Below the pieces are notes generated by a model. That model saw only the letters and a program-made list of their open reading frames with translations, was not told the DNA's origin and did no database searches. The translations under genes and the position numbers were made by a program. Source: Flammeovirga yaeyamensis (lineage in GTDB: Bacteria; Bacteroidota; Bacteroidia; Cytophagales; Flammeovirgaceae). From it: a stretch of 64,000 bases of DNA. Within the stretch, counting starts at the first letter, position 1. Every line of letters begins with the position of its first letter. Positions 26,721 to 36,235 of this stretch are shown here, in pieces. The DNA is taken from the NCBI RefSeq assembly GCF_018736045.1, contig NZ_CP076132.1, positions 96,001 to 160,000 on the forward strand. The letters run 5' to 3'.

Positions 26721-27191
26721 ATGAAAATATTAAAAACCTTATCGGTATTTATCATCTCAGCAGTATTATTTATCTCTTGTGGTGAGAAAAAAGAATCAAA
26801 GACTCAAACAGCAGAAAAAGGTTCTACTGCTCAAGCTTCTAACGAAAATGTAGGTCCTAAAGCTAAGTTCGCTTTTGAAGAAACAGAATTTGATTTTGGT
26901 GATATTAATGAAGGTGATGTAGTTACTCACGTTTTCAAATACAAAAACGTAGGAGACGCTCCATTACAAATTACAAACGTTCAGGTATCTTGTGGATGTA
27001 CTGCTCCTAACTGGGATAAAGCACCATTAGCTCCAGGTGAGTCGTCTGAATTACAAGTAACGTTTAACTCAAGAGGTAAAAGAGGAAAACAAATCAAAAA
27101 GATTACTATCCTTGCCAATGTTGAGGATGGAATGGATGCTGTAGTGATTAAAACGAAAGTAGCCCCTAAAGATCAACCTCAAGCAATGTAA
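26721..27191 (+). CDS. DUF1573 lipoprotein
   Basis: The signal peptide ends LFISC with lipidated Cys20 (relaxed lipobox), then an acidic-polar linker and one DUF1573 domain: FDFGDINEGDVVTHVFKY, VSCGCTAP with two conserved Cys, and APGESSELQVTFNSRGKRG. The domain is an Ig/MSP-like beta-sandwich. The two Cys may form a disulfide or bind a ligand, and function is unknown. A secreted paralogue without lipobox lies at 61023-61409. It is bounded by terminators on both sides, so it is single. Confidence 0.9.
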   Translation: MKILKTLSVFIISAVLFISCGEKKESKTQTAEKGSTAQASNENVGPKAKFAFEETEFDFGDINEGDVVTHVFKYKNVGDAPLQITNVQVSCGCTAPNWDKAPLAPGESSELQVTFNSRGKRGKQIKKITILANVEDGMDAVVIKTKVAPKDQPQAM

Positions 27192-27227
27192 TCTTAGGAT
27201 GAAAATATTTAGGTGTTAATTCACAAA

Positions 27228-27266
27228 AAAAAACCTCTGTTAGGCCATAACCTAGCAGAGGTTTTA
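27228..27266. terminator. terminator between the DUF1573 gene and yajC
   Basis: A 14-bp stem with one mismatch (27231-27244 with 27251-27264) is preceded by an A run and followed by TTTTAT. It may work in both directions. A TATTTTTG block just after it (27267-27274) could be the yajC -7 element. Confidence 0.8.
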
Positions 27267-27297
27267 TATTTTTGTACCTCAATTAATTAAAAAAGAA

Positions 27298-27630
27298 ATG
27301 AGTATTTTAAATAACATCTTACTTCAAGTAGGTGGTGATGGAGCAGGAGTAATGAATATCGTATTTCTAGTAGGTATGATTGCCGTATTTTACTTCTTTA
27401 TGTTAAGACCACAACAAAAGAAGCAAAAGGAACAACAGAAATTTTCTGATGCCCTTAAAAAGAATAAAAATGTGGTAACTGTTAGCGGAATGCACGGAAA
27501 AATTGTTGAAGTGAAAGCGAATGCAGTTGTCTTGGAAATTGATAGAGGAGTGAAAGTAACTTTCGAAAAATCTTCAATTTCAGCAGAGAACACTAACATT
27601 GTTTATGGTCAAAAAGAGAAAAAAGACTAG
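27298..27630 (+). CDS. yajC: Sec translocase accessory subunit YajC
   Basis: The 110-aa inner-membrane protein has a single TM helix (about residues 19-38) ending FYFFMLRPQQKKQKEQQ, the YajC hallmark, followed by a soluble domain with the VVTVSGMHGKIVEV motif. YajC associates with SecDF-YidC and assists protein export. SecD and SecF are not next to it here. It ends at its own terminator. Confidence 0.95.
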   Translation: MSILNNILLQVGGDGAGVMNIVFLVGMIAVFYFFMLRPQQKKQKEQQKFSDALKKNKNVVTVSGMHGKIVEVKANAVVLEIDRGVKVTFEKSSISAENTNIVYGQKEKKD

Positions 27631-27655
27631 ACTTTCTCTTAAATACCAATAGAAG

Positions 27656-27692
27656 ACCGTTGAGTTATGATATTATTCTCAACGGTTTTTTT
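27656..27692 (+). terminator. yajC terminator
   Basis: A 9-bp stem (27656-27664 with 27678-27686) is followed by a seven-T run. A TATTTTTG block directly after it (27692-27699) fits the -7 element for the YbbR gene. Confidence 0.85.
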
Positions 27693-27722
27693 ATTTTTGA
27701 AAAAGAATTCTAAAAAACGAAA

Positions 27723-28766
27723 ATGCCGAATAGAAATTATCATATACCAAATTTCAAATTACTCATTAAATGGTTGAGAGAACAGTTCGATAAAAAAGCG
27801 AAGGACAGTTCTTTTGCCAAGGATATGAAAAAATGGGATTGGAGTGCTATGATCGTTTGTTTCTTAACGGCGTTTATTTTTTGGGTATTTCACTCGCTTA
27901 ACGAGGACCATACTTCTACAATAGAAATTCCTGTAAACGTAAAAATTCAGGATGATAATGTGGTGGCTTTACAAGAACCACCAGACCATGTAAGTGTGAA
28001 TGCCACAGGGAATGGCTGGACTTTATTAAGTAAATCGTTAGGTGTAGGTAACTCCAAGTTGAATATTAACCTGGAAGAACCTGTTGAAGTGAAGTATTTA
28101 GCAGGAAAAATTCTATTAAAAGAACTTTCTCAAGTTTTAAAGGGTTTAAAAGTTAACTACATAGTAGAAGATACTTTGGCTTTTAATTATGATACACTAA
28201 CCAACAGAAAAGTAGCTGTTGAGATCGATACTAGTTCTTTTGTATTCCAAAATGGCTACAGAAGAGTTGGTCCAATTAAGGTATATCCTGATAGTGTTAT
28301 TTTTAGAGGACCAAGTACAGAACTAAAACGTTTTCCAGATCATTTGATATTAAGATCTGAGGATACTGAACCTATTGCAGAAAACCTAAATGAATATATA
28401 CCTGTTCGTGTTCCTGTTGAAAATGAAAACACCTTAGTATTTTCGCCTAATGATGAAGTAAAAGTATCCTTTGATGTGTATTATTTTATTTCGTCTACGG
28501 AGAAAACAAAATTATTTAGAGTTAACTTTCCAGGTGGAAAAAATTCCGATGACACATTTTTATTAGAACCCGAAGATGTGTATATTAGTTACGTTATCAG
28601 AGAGGATCTGATTAACAGTGTGGATACTATACCTGTAATTATTGATTACAAGGATATAGATTGGACTGACTCTACTGTTACACCAAAGGTGTTCATCGAC
28701 AACGATTATTACGAAAACATCATACTATCACCAAATAAGTTGAAAGTACTCAAAAACAAAAATTAA
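27723..28766 (+). CDS. YbbR-like domain protein
   Basis: The 347-aa protein has one TM helix (about residues 41-58) and a large extracytoplasmic part with YbbR/CdaR-like beta-barrel repeats: PVNVKIQDDNVVALQEPPDHVSV and SVIFRGPSTEL are typical. In Firmicutes, CdaR regulates the diadenylate cyclase CdaA, but no cyclase gene is adjacent here, so the role in this organism is open. It is followed eight bases later by coaE, an arrangement I know from other Bacteroidota. Confidence 0.82.
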   Translation: MPNRNYHIPNFKLLIKWLREQFDKKAKDSSFAKDMKKWDWSAMIVCFLTAFIFWVFHSLNEDHTSTIEIPVNVKIQDDNVVALQEPPDHVSVNATGNGWTLLSKSLGVGNSKLNINLEEPVEVKYLAGKILLKELSQVLKGLKVNYIVEDTLAFNYDTLTNRKVAVEIDTSSFVFQNGYRRVGPIKVYPDSVIFRGPSTELKRFPDHLILRSEDTEPIAENLNEYIPVRVPVENENTLVFSPNDEVKVSFDVYYFISSTEKTKLFRVNFPGGKNSDDTFLLEPEDVYISYVIREDLINSVDTIPVIIDYKDIDWTDSTVTPKVFIDNDYYENIILSPNKLKVLKNKN

Positions 28767-28774
28767 AATTAATT

Positions 28775-29383
28775 ATGCAAGTAGGCATCACAGGAGGAAT
28801 TGGTGCTGGAAAAAGTTACATCTGTAGACTTTTTAAAGTCTTAGGCGTCCCTATTTATAATGCCGATAATTCCGCTAAAATGCTAATGGTGGAAGATTCT
28901 GAAATTATTGATCTTATTAAATCTAATTTTGGTGAAAAATCATACTTCCCCAACGGTATGTTAAATAGAAAATATCTGGCATCAGAAATTTTTTCAGACC
29001 AAGGTAAATTAAACCTCATGAATGAAATTGTACATCCAAGAGTTAAAAGTCATTATAATGATTGGGTGGAGATACAATTGAAGAAAAACAATTATATTAT
29101 TAAAGAAGCTGCTTTAATGTTTACCAACGATCATTACAAAGAATTGGATAAAGTTATTGTAGTTAAAGCACCTTATGAGGATAGGATAAAGCGAGTTTTG
29201 GAAAGAGATAAAAGGCCAAAGCAACAGATTGAAGAAATTATTAAGAAGCAAAAACAAGAAGAAGAACTTTCCGTATTGGGGGATTATGAGATTACTAATG
29301 ACGATTCGAAATTAATTATTCCTCAGGTCATTGAGCTTCACAGACAGTTTTGTGAAATGAATTCTCTAGTATCTAAAAGTTAA
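28775..29383 (+). CDS. coaE: dephospho-CoA kinase
   Basis: Last step of CoA synthesis: ATP-dependent 3'-phosphorylation of dephospho-CoA. The P loop is GITGGIGAGKS at residues 4-14. YNADNSAKML (substrate loop, Asp), HPRV and the lid segment RVLERDKRP are present. 202 aa is normal. It lies eight bases after the YbbR gene, so is probably co-transcribed. Confidence 0.96.
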   Translation: MQVGITGGIGAGKSYICRLFKVLGVPIYNADNSAKMLMVEDSEIIDLIKSNFGEKSYFPNGMLNRKYLASEIFSDQGKLNLMNEIVHPRVKSHYNDWVEIQLKKNNYIIKEAALMFTNDHYKELDKVIVVKAPYEDRIKRVLERDKRPKQQIEEIIKKQKQEEELSVLGDYEITNDDSKLIIPQVIELHRQFCEMNSLVSKS

Positions 29384-29397
29384 TTAAACATCAATTT

Positions 29398-29431
29398 CTG
29401 TGAATAGGTAAAAAATAAAACCTATTCACAG
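29398..29431. terminator. hairpin after coaE
   Basis: A perfect 11-bp stem (29398-29408 with 29421-29431) follows the coaE stop by 14 bases. The T run comes about 13 bases later, so efficient intrinsic termination is uncertain. Confidence 0.55.
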
Positions 29432-29482
29432 TTAACTTCTACCTTTTTTTTAATAATTAGACTTTTTTTTAACCGAATTGAT

Positions 29483-29490
29483 TAGTTTTG
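29483..29490 (+). promoter_or_regulatory. possible -7 element of purH
   Basis: TAGTTTTG fits TAnnTTTG and lies 34 bases before the start codon. No clear TTTG is found at -33, hence low confidence. No purine riboswitch-like structure was recognised in the leader. Confidence 0.35.
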
Positions 29491-29524
29491 CGGGATAATC
29501 AAACAAACAAAGATTATCACTCAT

Positions 29525-31066
29525 ATGAAAAAGGTTGAATCAGCTTTAATTTCGGTTTTTTACAAAGACAATCTAGCGCCAATTGTAAAACTCCTTCAAG
29601 AGAATGGCGTAACTATCTATTCTACAGGTGGAACGCAGAGTTTTATAGAAGAACTAGGAGCCGAAGTAACGGCTGTTGAAGACTTGACGTCTTATCCTTC
29701 AATCCTTGGAGGTAGAGTAAAGACGCTTCATCCCAAAATTTTTGGTGGCATCCTTAACAGAGGAGACAACGAGCAAGATCAAGCGCAAATTGCAGAGTAC
29801 GGTATCCCTAATATCGACTTGGTAATTGTTGACTTGTATCCTTTCGAAGAAACTGTTGCATCTGGTGCTGAACACCAAGCAATCGTTGAAAAAGTGGATA
29901 TTGGAGGTATCTCTTTAATCCGTGCTGCTGCTAAAAATTACAAAGATACATTGATTGTGTCTTCAAGAGAGCAATACGACGAAGTAGCTTCTATTCTAAA
30001 AGAAAAGAATGGATCTACAGATCTTAAAGATCGTATGCGTTTTGCTGCAAAAGCATTTGATATTTCTTCTCATTATGATTCTAAAATCTTCGACTACTTC
30101 AACAGTGTAGTGGCTGAGGAAGAAGAAGAAATTCCTGCTTTCAAAGTATCTGAGCGTTCTTCTAAACCAATGCGTTATGGAGAAAACCCTCATCAAAATG
30201 GTAAATTCTACGGCGATCTTTCAGAAATGTTTGATCAATTACACGGTAAGGATGTTTCTTACAACAACCTTGTAGATGTAGATGCAGCTGTGAATCTAAT
30301 CGATGAGTTCCCTGCAGCAGAAGGTGCAGCTTTCGCTATTCTTAAGCATACCAATGCTTGTGGTGTAGCTTTAGGTTCGGACATCAAAGATGCTTACGTT
30401 AAAGCATTAGCTTGTGATCCTGTTTCAGCATTTGGTGGCGTATTGATCGCTAACCAACCTATTACATTAGGTGCAGCTGAGGAAATCCACAAGTTATTCT
30501 GTGAGGTAGTTATCGCTCCAGGATTCGATGCAGATGCTTTAGAAGTATTAAAAGGTAAGAAAAACAGAATCTTGTTGAACAGAAAAGAGTTATCAACAGG
30601 AACTGTTCAATACAAATCTTTATTAAACGGGGTTCTTGTTCAAGATAAAGACTTGAAAACAGAAACTGCAGAAGATTTGAAAGTAGCTACAGAAAAAGCT
30701 CCATCAGATTCTCAAATCAACGCTTTATTGTTTGCGAACAAAATTTGCAAGCATACGAAATCTAACGCTATCGTTTTAGCGAAAGACGGACAATTGTTTG
30801 CAAGTGGTGTGGGGCAAACTTCAAGAGTGGATGCTTTAAACCAAGCAATTGCAAAAGCGAAGAGTTTTGGTTTTGATTTATCAGAAGCTGTAATGGCATC
30901 AGACGCTTTCTTCCCATTCCCTGACTGTGTGGAATTGGCACAAAAAGAAGGTATCGAAGCTGTCATCCAGCCAGGCGGATCGATCAAAGATCAAGAGTCG
31001 GTAGATTTTTGTAACTTAAATGGTGTGGCTATGGTAATGACAGGTGTACGTCATTTCAAACACTAG
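29525..31066 (+). CDS. purH: bifunctional AICAR transformylase / IMP cyclohydrolase
   Basis: Catalyses the last two steps of de novo IMP synthesis. The N-terminal cyclohydrolase (MGS-like fold) has STGGT and GGRVKTLHPKI; the C-terminal transformylase has MRYGENPHQ, ILKHTNACGVA, a DPVSAFGG segment and the FFPFPD...PGGSIKD motif. 513 aa is normal and both halves are intact. It stands alone between the hairpin after coaE and its own terminator. Confidence 0.98.
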   Translation: MKKVESALISVFYKDNLAPIVKLLQENGVTIYSTGGTQSFIEELGAEVTAVEDLTSYPSILGGRVKTLHPKIFGGILNRGDNEQDQAQIAEYGIPNIDLVIVDLYPFEETVASGAEHQAIVEKVDIGGISLIRAAAKNYKDTLIVSSREQYDEVASILKEKNGSTDLKDRMRFAAKAFDISSHYDSKIFDYFNSVVAEEEEEIPAFKVSERSSKPMRYGENPHQNGKFYGDLSEMFDQLHGKDVSYNNLVDVDAAVNLIDEFPAAEGAAFAILKHTNACGVALGSDIKDAYVKALACDPVSAFGGVLIANQPITLGAAEEIHKLFCEVVIAPGFDADALEVLKGKKNRILLNRKELSTGTVQYKSLLNGVLVQDKDLKTETAEDLKVATEKAPSDSQINALLFANKICKHTKSNAIVLAKDGQLFASGVGQTSRVDALNQAIAKAKSFGFDLSEAVMASDAFFPFPDCVELAQKEGIEAVIQPGGSIKDQESVDFCNLNGVAMVMTGVRHFKH

Positions 31067-31089
31067 AATATAGATATTTTATATATTTG

Positions 31090-31119
31090 AAGCCGGTACC
31101 TTTGGGTATCGGCTTTTTT
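31090..31119 (+). terminator. purH terminator
   Basis: An 11-bp stem with wobble (31090-31100 with 31105-31115), a four-base loop and a six-T run. Confidence 0.9.
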
Positions 31120-31149
31120 ATTACTACTAACTCAAACTTTCCATAACTA

Positions 31150-31620
31150 ATGATTATTTTAGAAAGAACCAATTCTGAAAATCCAGATTTTATATCTTTG
31201 GTAAAACTCCTTGATAAATTTCTAGCGATTACGGATGGTGAAGACCATGCTTTTTATGATCAATTCAATAAAATTGATAAGATCAAATATGTCGTAGTAG
31301 GTTATGAAGATCAAAAAGCGGTTAGTTGTGGTGCCATTAAAGCTTATAATGATAATACCATGGAAGTGAAGCGGATGTTTACACTATCAGAGGCAAGAGG
31401 AAAAGGCATTGCTACTAAAGTATTAAAAGAACTAGAACAATGGACGACTGAATTGGGTTATCAAAGATGTATTCTTGAAACAGGTATCAGACAGCATGAG
31501 GCAATTCGTTTGTATCAAAAAAACGAATACAAATTGATTCCTAACTATGGCCAATATGAAGGAGTAGAAGAAAGTAAATGTTTTGAGAAATTGATGATAA
31601 CAGAAACAACATCACTTTAA
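31150..31620 (+). CDS. GNAT-family acetyltransferase
   Basis: 156 aa. The acetyl-CoA loop is visible as VKRMFTLSEARGKGIATKVLKELE (R-G-K-G-I-A is the Q/RxxGxG/A motif), followed by YQRCILETG and the aromatic EAIRLYQKNEYKLI strand-helix typical of GNATs. Substrate unknown. It probably forms a unit with phhB, which begins 31 bases downstream. Confidence 0.88.
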   Translation: MIILERTNSENPDFISLVKLLDKFLAITDGEDHAFYDQFNKIDKIKYVVVGYEDQKAVSCGAIKAYNDNTMEVKRMFTLSEARGKGIATKVLKELEQWTTELGYQRCILETGIRQHEAIRLYQKNEYKLIPNYGQYEGVEESKCFEKLMITETTSL

Positions 31621-31651
31621 TTAAATCAACCAAAAATAAACACGAAATACT

Positions 31652-31885
31652 ATGTGGAAAGAAGAAAACAATACTTTAAAGAGAACTTTCACTTTCAAAG
31701 ACTTTTCGGAGGCTTTTGCTTTTATGACTAGAGTAGCATTTTTAGCAGAACAGCATCAGCATCACCCAAATTGGTCCAATGTATGGAATACAGTTGAGAT
31801 TGCACTAACAACTCACGATGCTGGAAATGTGGTCACAGAAAAAGATAAGAAATTGGCGGAAGCGATAGATGCTCTACTATCGTAA
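31652..31885 (+). CDS. phhB: pterin-4a-carbinolamine dehydratase
   Basis: A 77-aa dehydratase that recycles 4a-hydroxytetrahydrobiopterin. The signature is EQHQHHPNW (His37, His38, Pro39) with [16 protein letters not shown] following it, and an acidic tail. No aromatic amino acid hydroxylase gene is adjacent, so its pterin-dependent partner is elsewhere, or it serves another pterin. The stop codon overlaps the convergent mutL 3' end by 9 bases, leaving no room for a terminator between the two. Confidence 0.92.
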   Translation: MWKEENNTLKRTFTFKDFSEAFAFMTRVAFLAEQHQHHPNWSNVWNTVEIALTTHDAGNVVTEKDKKLAEAIDALLS

Positions 31886-33892
31886 ATTAAATAAGCCCTC
31901 AATTTGAGCATAATCCATTAATACGACAGTCTTCTTGCCGTCAGGAGTATAATTTGGTGATGAACAAGAGAACAATTGTTCGATCATCGATTTCATTTCT
32001 GGAATTTCAAGAATCTGTCCACTTTTAATGGATGCTCTTTTTGCTAATGAACGTGCAATATTTTCATTGGCAGAAATTCTCAATTCTTCTTTATTGAATT
32101 TAAGTTGTTCAATAAGTTCCTCGATGATTTCCTGTTCGTCGTTATCCTGAATTAAAGTAGGTACACCCTTGATAAGCACTGTTTGATTATCGCCTAACTC
32201 AAAACCAAAACCTAAAGCAGAGATTTCTGCAATATATTCAGTAAAAATGGCAAAGTCAGATAGGTTTAAAACTACCTTTTTAGGGAAGAGTAATTGTTGA
32301 GAAACTCCAGTACTGTTTTCCATCTGGTTCAAGAATTTCTCATAAAGAATTCTCTCATGAGCCGCTTCTTGATCCATCAACATCAATCCAGATTTCACTT
32401 GATACATAATGTATTTGTGATGAATCTGAATAGGAATGATATTATCAGAAGGAAAGGAATCGTCTTTTGGAGTATTGGCAGCCGTTTCTGTTAGATCATT
32501 TGCTCTTGAACTAAAAGTAATGGTCGACTCACTTTCATCATTTTCAATAGAAGAAAAATCGTTTGATGATGGAGAATTGTCCATAGGTGCCCAAGAAGAG
32601 AAATCAGATGGGGCATCATCTTGAGCAGGATTATTCCAAGAGTTTATTCTTGAAGATACTTTAACGACATCATCTGAATTGTTCTCATTGTTTTCAAAAG
32701 GAACATTAATTGAAAAATCATCTAAACTACTTTCGTTAGATGAGGCATTCGTAAACTTACCATTTGAGGAAACATTCGGAATATCAGGAATATTTGAAGT
32801 TAACTGATCTTCAGAAGGAGGTGTCATTGATGATGGGATAGAGTTCGTCGCTCTGTCTTTGGCAAAGTTGACATCTATTCCAAAGTCAATCGAAGGAGTA
32901 ATACCATAGCTTGCTAATGCTTGTTTTACAGCAGCACTAACAATTGCATAGGTTGTTCTTTCGTCGGTGAATTTTACCTCTGTTTTAGTAGGATGAACAT
33001 TCACATCTACATCGGCAGGGTCGCATTCGATATATAAAAGATAAAAAGGATAGGTGTTGTCTGGAAGAATACCATCATAAGCAGTCATAATTGCATGATT
33101 CAAGGCAGAATGCTTGATGTATCGACCATTGACAAAAAAGAATTGCTCACCTCTTGTCTTTTTAGCACTTTCAGGTTTACCAATATATCCTTTTACCTTA
33201 ATTACATCAAGGTCTTCCTGACAAGGATATAGTTGTTCTTGGTAAGAACGTCCAAACATTTGAACAATTCTCTTCGCCAAGTTTCCAGCTCTAAGATTGT
33301 ACAATTCCTTATCGTCAGAAATCATGGTCATCGATATTTCAGGATTGGCTAGTGCCACTCTTTGAAATTCATCGATGATGTGCTTTAATTCTACAGGATT
33401 TGATTTTAGGAATTTTCTTCTAGCAGGAACGTTAAAGAAAAGGTTTTTAACAGAGAAGGTTGTTCCATTTTTTGTTTGGATAGGTTCTTGATTTTTGATC
33501 TCTGAACCTTCAATCTCTACAAGTGTACCTAATTCGTCTTCTTCTCTTTTTGTTTTTACGCTTACTTGAGCCACGGCTGCTATAGAAGCAAGTGCTTCAC
33601 CTCTAAATCCAAATGTACTGATATTGAATAAATCATCAGATTGTTTGATTTTAGAAGTAGCATGACGTTCAAAACTCATTCGAACATCTGTTTCAGACAT
33701 TCCGCATCCGTTGTCGATCACTTGAACCAAAGTTTTACCTGCATCTTTCACCTTAAGCACAATAGATTTACTTCCAGCGTCAATGGCATTTTCGACCAAC
33801 TCTTTTACAACAGAGGCAGGTCGTTGCACCACTTCGCCGGCAGCGATTTGATTGGCTAATGATTCAGGTAATAAACGGATGACGTCTTGCAT
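31877..33892 (-). CDS. mutL: DNA mismatch repair protein MutL
   Basis: Couples MutS mismatch recognition to strand incision. The N-terminal GHKL ATPase has [26 protein letters not shown] and FGFRGEAL, all intact. A Ser/Asn/Asp-rich linker (about residues 345-465) joins it to the C-terminal dimerisation domain. Near residue 504 the metal-binding endonuclease motif DQHA(X)2E(X)4E appears as [12 protein letters not shown]: the His is replaced by Glu while both Glu residues remain. The late Cys-rich motif is also altered (CSSPNYTP). Nicking activity therefore cannot be assumed. The gene is separated from ettA by a terminator. Confidence 0.96.
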   Translation of the reverse strand: MQDVIRLLPESLANQIAAGEVVQRPASVVKELVENAIDAGSKSIVLKVKDAGKTLVQVIDNGCGMSETDVRMSFERHATSKIKQSDDLFNISTFGFRGEALASIAAVAQVSVKTKREEDELGTLVEIEGSEIKNQEPIQTKNGTTFSVKNLFFNVPARRKFLKSNPVELKHIIDEFQRVALANPEISMTMISDDKELYNLRAGNLAKRIVQMFGRSYQEQLYPCQEDLDVIKVKGYIGKPESAKKTRGEQFFFVNGRYIKHSALNHAIMTAYDGILPDNTYPFYLLYIECDPADVDVNVHPTKTEVKFTDERTTYAIVSAAVKQALASYGITPSIDFGIDVNFAKDRATNSIPSSMTPPSEDQLTSNIPDIPNVSSNGKFTNASSNESSLDDFSINVPFENNENNSDDVVKVSSRINSWNNPAQDDAPSDFSSWAPMDNSPSSNDFSSIENDESESTITFSSRANDLTETAANTPKDDSFPSDNIIPIQIHHKYIMYQVKSGLMLMDQEAAHERILYEKFLNQMENSTGVSQQLLFPKKVVLNLSDFAIFTEYIAEISALGFGFELGDNQTVLIKGVPTLIQDNDEQEIIEELIEQLKFNKEELRISANENIARSLAKRASIKSGQILEIPEMKSMIEQLFSCSSPNYTPDGKKTVVLMDYAQIEGLFNLR

Positions 33893-33945
33893 ATAATCTA
33901 TTTAAGAAAAACGATTTCTAGTTACAAAAATAAAGTCTTTTCGGA

Positions 33946-33989
33946 GGAAAAAAAATGCTTCGATTACTAATGAAGTGTAATCGAAGCAT
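33946..33989 (-). terminator. ettA terminator
   Basis: A perfect 13-bp stem (33977-33989 with 33955-33967) with a 9-base loop, followed on the minus strand by TTTTT and a further T stretch. Confidence 0.88.
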
Positions 33990-34057
33990 CTTTTATAAGT
34001 TTAACACCTCAGACAGGTAAAAAAAGCTTTTATCCTATCGAATTGTGCTCCAAAAAA

Positions 34058-35746
34058 CTATTTCATAAGTTTCTTGTACTTCAATCTTTTTGGTGTGATA
34101 TCGCCGACTTCTTCTCTTCTTTTTGCTTCATATTCTGAGAAGTTACCTTCAAAGTATCTTACAGTTGAATCACCTTCGAATACTAACAAGTGAGTAGCTA
34201 AGCGATCAAGGAACCAACGGTCGTGAGAAATAATTACTGCACAACCAGCAAAGTTTTCTAATGCTTCCTCTAAAGCCCTCATTGTATTTACGTCCAAGTC
34301 GTTGGTAGGCTCATCGAGAAGAAGAAGGTTAGATCCCGCTTTTAATGTCATAGCTAACTGAACACGGTTTCTCATACCACCAGAAAGATCGCCTACTTTT
34401 TTCGACTGATCGTTACCAGCAAAGTTGAATTTTGAAACGTATGATCTAGAGTTGACTTGTTTTCCGCCAATTTCCATCAATTCATTTCCTTCAGAAATGG
34501 TTTCCCAAACAGTTTTATTTGGATCCATCAAAGCGTGTTCCTGATCGATATAACCGATTTCTACAGTATCACCTACATCGAAAGTACCGTTTTGAGGTTG
34601 TAACTGTCCGGTAATCAATTTGAAAAGAGTCGTTTTACCAGCACCGTTAGGTCCAACAATACCAACTATACCTGCAGGAGGTAAAGTAAAGTTTAAGTTT
34701 TCGTATAAAACTTTATCACCAAAAGACATCGTTACATCTTTTGCTTCAATTACTTTATTACCTAAACGAGGTCCTGCTGGAATATAGATTTCCAACTCTT
34801 GTTCTTTCTCCTTCGCTTCTTCGTTTAGTAAGTTTTCGTATGAGTTCAAACGAGCTTTTTGTTTAGCATGTCTACCTTTTGGCGACATTCTAATCCAATC
34901 CAACTCTCGTTCTAATGTTTTCTGACGTTTTGTTTCTTTCTTATCCTCTTGCGCTAAACGTTTTTGTTTTTGGTCTAACCAAGATGAGTAATTACCTTTC
35001 CAAGGAATACCTTCTCCACGGTCCAACTCAAGAATCCAACCTGCAACATTATCCAAGAAATAACGGTCGTGGGTAACGGCAATTACAGTACCTGCATATT
35101 GTTGTAAATGTTGTTCTAACCAGAATACTGATTCCGCATCCAAGTGGTTGGTCGGTTCGTCAAGAAGAAGAACGTCTGGTGCTTGTAATAATAATCTACA
35201 CAATGCTACTCTACGTTTCTCACCACCTGATAAAACACCTACTTTTTGGTCTTCAGGAGGACAACGAAGCGCGTCCATTGCTCTGTCTAATTTACTATCT
35301 AATTCCCAAGCATCAAGGTGATCCAATCTTTCTTGAACTTCTCCCTGACGCTCGATTAATTTATTCATTGCATCCGGATCTTCTAAGATCTCAGGTTCAG
35401 CAAATTTTAAATTGATTTCTTCAAATTCTTGTAATAGATCAACAGTCTCTTGTGCTCCTTCCTGAACAATTTCTTTGACTGTTTTTTCAGGGTCTAATTG
35501 TGGTTCTTGTTCCAGATAACCAATGCTATAACCGTCAGAAAAAACAACCTCACCACGATATTCTTTATCTACCCCTGCAATAATCTTTAGAAGGGAAGAT
35601 TTACCAGAACCGTTTAAACCTAAAACACCAATTTTAGCTCCATAAAAGAAGGATAAGTAAATGTTTTTAAGTACTTGTTTATTTGGAGGGTACACTTTTG
35701 AGACGCCCGCCATCGAGAAGATAATGGTTTCGTTGTTGTTGCTCAT
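34058..35746 (-). CDS. ettA: ABC-F protein EttA (energy-dependent translational throttle)
   Basis: A soluble ABC-F ATPase that binds the ribosomal E site and gates the first elongation steps by energy status. Two ABC cassettes in tandem: Walker A GLNGSGKSS (43-51) and GPNGAGKTT (near 355), signatures LSGGEKRRVAL and LSGGMRNRVQLAM, Walker B LLLLDEPTNHLD and LLLLDEPTNDLD. The P-site tRNA interaction motif between the cassettes has the basic RMSPKGRHAKQKARL stretch characteristic of EttA. 562 aa is the EttA length. It has no TM domain. Confidence 0.95.
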   Translation of the reverse strand: MSNNNETIIFSMAGVSKVYPPNKQVLKNIYLSFFYGAKIGVLGLNGSGKSSLLKIIAGVDKEYRGEVVFSDGYSIGYLEQEPQLDPEKTVKEIVQEGAQETVDLLQEFEEINLKFAEPEILEDPDAMNKLIERQGEVQERLDHLDAWELDSKLDRAMDALRCPPEDQKVGVLSGGEKRRVALCRLLLQAPDVLLLDEPTNHLDAESVFWLEQHLQQYAGTVIAVTHDRYFLDNVAGWILELDRGEGIPWKGNYSSWLDQKQKRLAQEDKKETKRQKTLERELDWIRMSPKGRHAKQKARLNSYENLLNEEAKEKEQELEIYIPAGPRLGNKVIEAKDVTMSFGDKVLYENLNFTLPPAGIVGIVGPNGAGKTTLFKLITGQLQPQNGTFDVGDTVEIGYIDQEHALMDPNKTVWETISEGNELMEIGGKQVNSRSYVSKFNFAGNDQSKKVGDLSGGMRNRVQLAMTLKAGSNLLLLDEPTNDLDVNTMRALEEALENFAGCAVIISHDRWFLDRLATHLLVFEGDSTVRYFEGNFSEYEAKRREEVGDITPKRLKYKKLMK

Positions 35747-36235
35747 ATATAATTTAAAATGATATTTTGAACTTTAATTATGCTAATTACGTAAAACTAA
35801 ATGAATGAAATGTTTAAATACTAATAAATTACATGTATTTAATCAATAAAAATTTGCAAAACAGAAAGTATCATAGCATTTTGCATTCGAATTCATAACT
35901 TTATTGAATAAAGACTAATAGACTATATCATTAGTGAAAATTGTTAACGTTCATTTAGTTGTTTACTAAGACAAAGTATTAATCATTAAAATATTAGAAT
36001 CTATAGATTTTATTGTTGTACCAAATTATATAAGTATTAATAATCATTAACATAATATTAGGTTTGTAAGAGACTATCAGAACTATTGATCATTCATTTG
36101 TGTAAACGTTGATCATTTACTATTTAATACGGCAAGTCGTTGATGGCCCTATTATTTAAGATAATCCTTCACCAATTTAGTTTAATAATTAATCAACAGC
36201 TTTTATTATCATTTAATCAAACAAGCGAAATAGCG
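35747..36235. other. 489-bp divergent intergenic region
   Basis: Very AT-rich, between the divergent ettA and DUF349 genes, and must contain both promoters. I found no full TTTG/TAnnTTTG pair. Two TGATCATT copies near 36089 and 36109 lie 20 bases apart and might be an operator. An N-terminal extension of the DUF349 frame back to 36140 was not accepted. Confidence 0.5.

Noticed and set aside
29384..29524. Purine riboswitch or regulator site upstream of purH
   Set aside because: Only a simple hairpin after coaE and a lone TAnnTTTG-like block were found; no aptamer-like structure was seen.
36140..36235. N-terminal extension of the DUF349 protein to the ATG at 36140
   Set aside because: The extra 32 residues are hydrophobic and unlike the family; the Met at 36236 starts family-like sequence.
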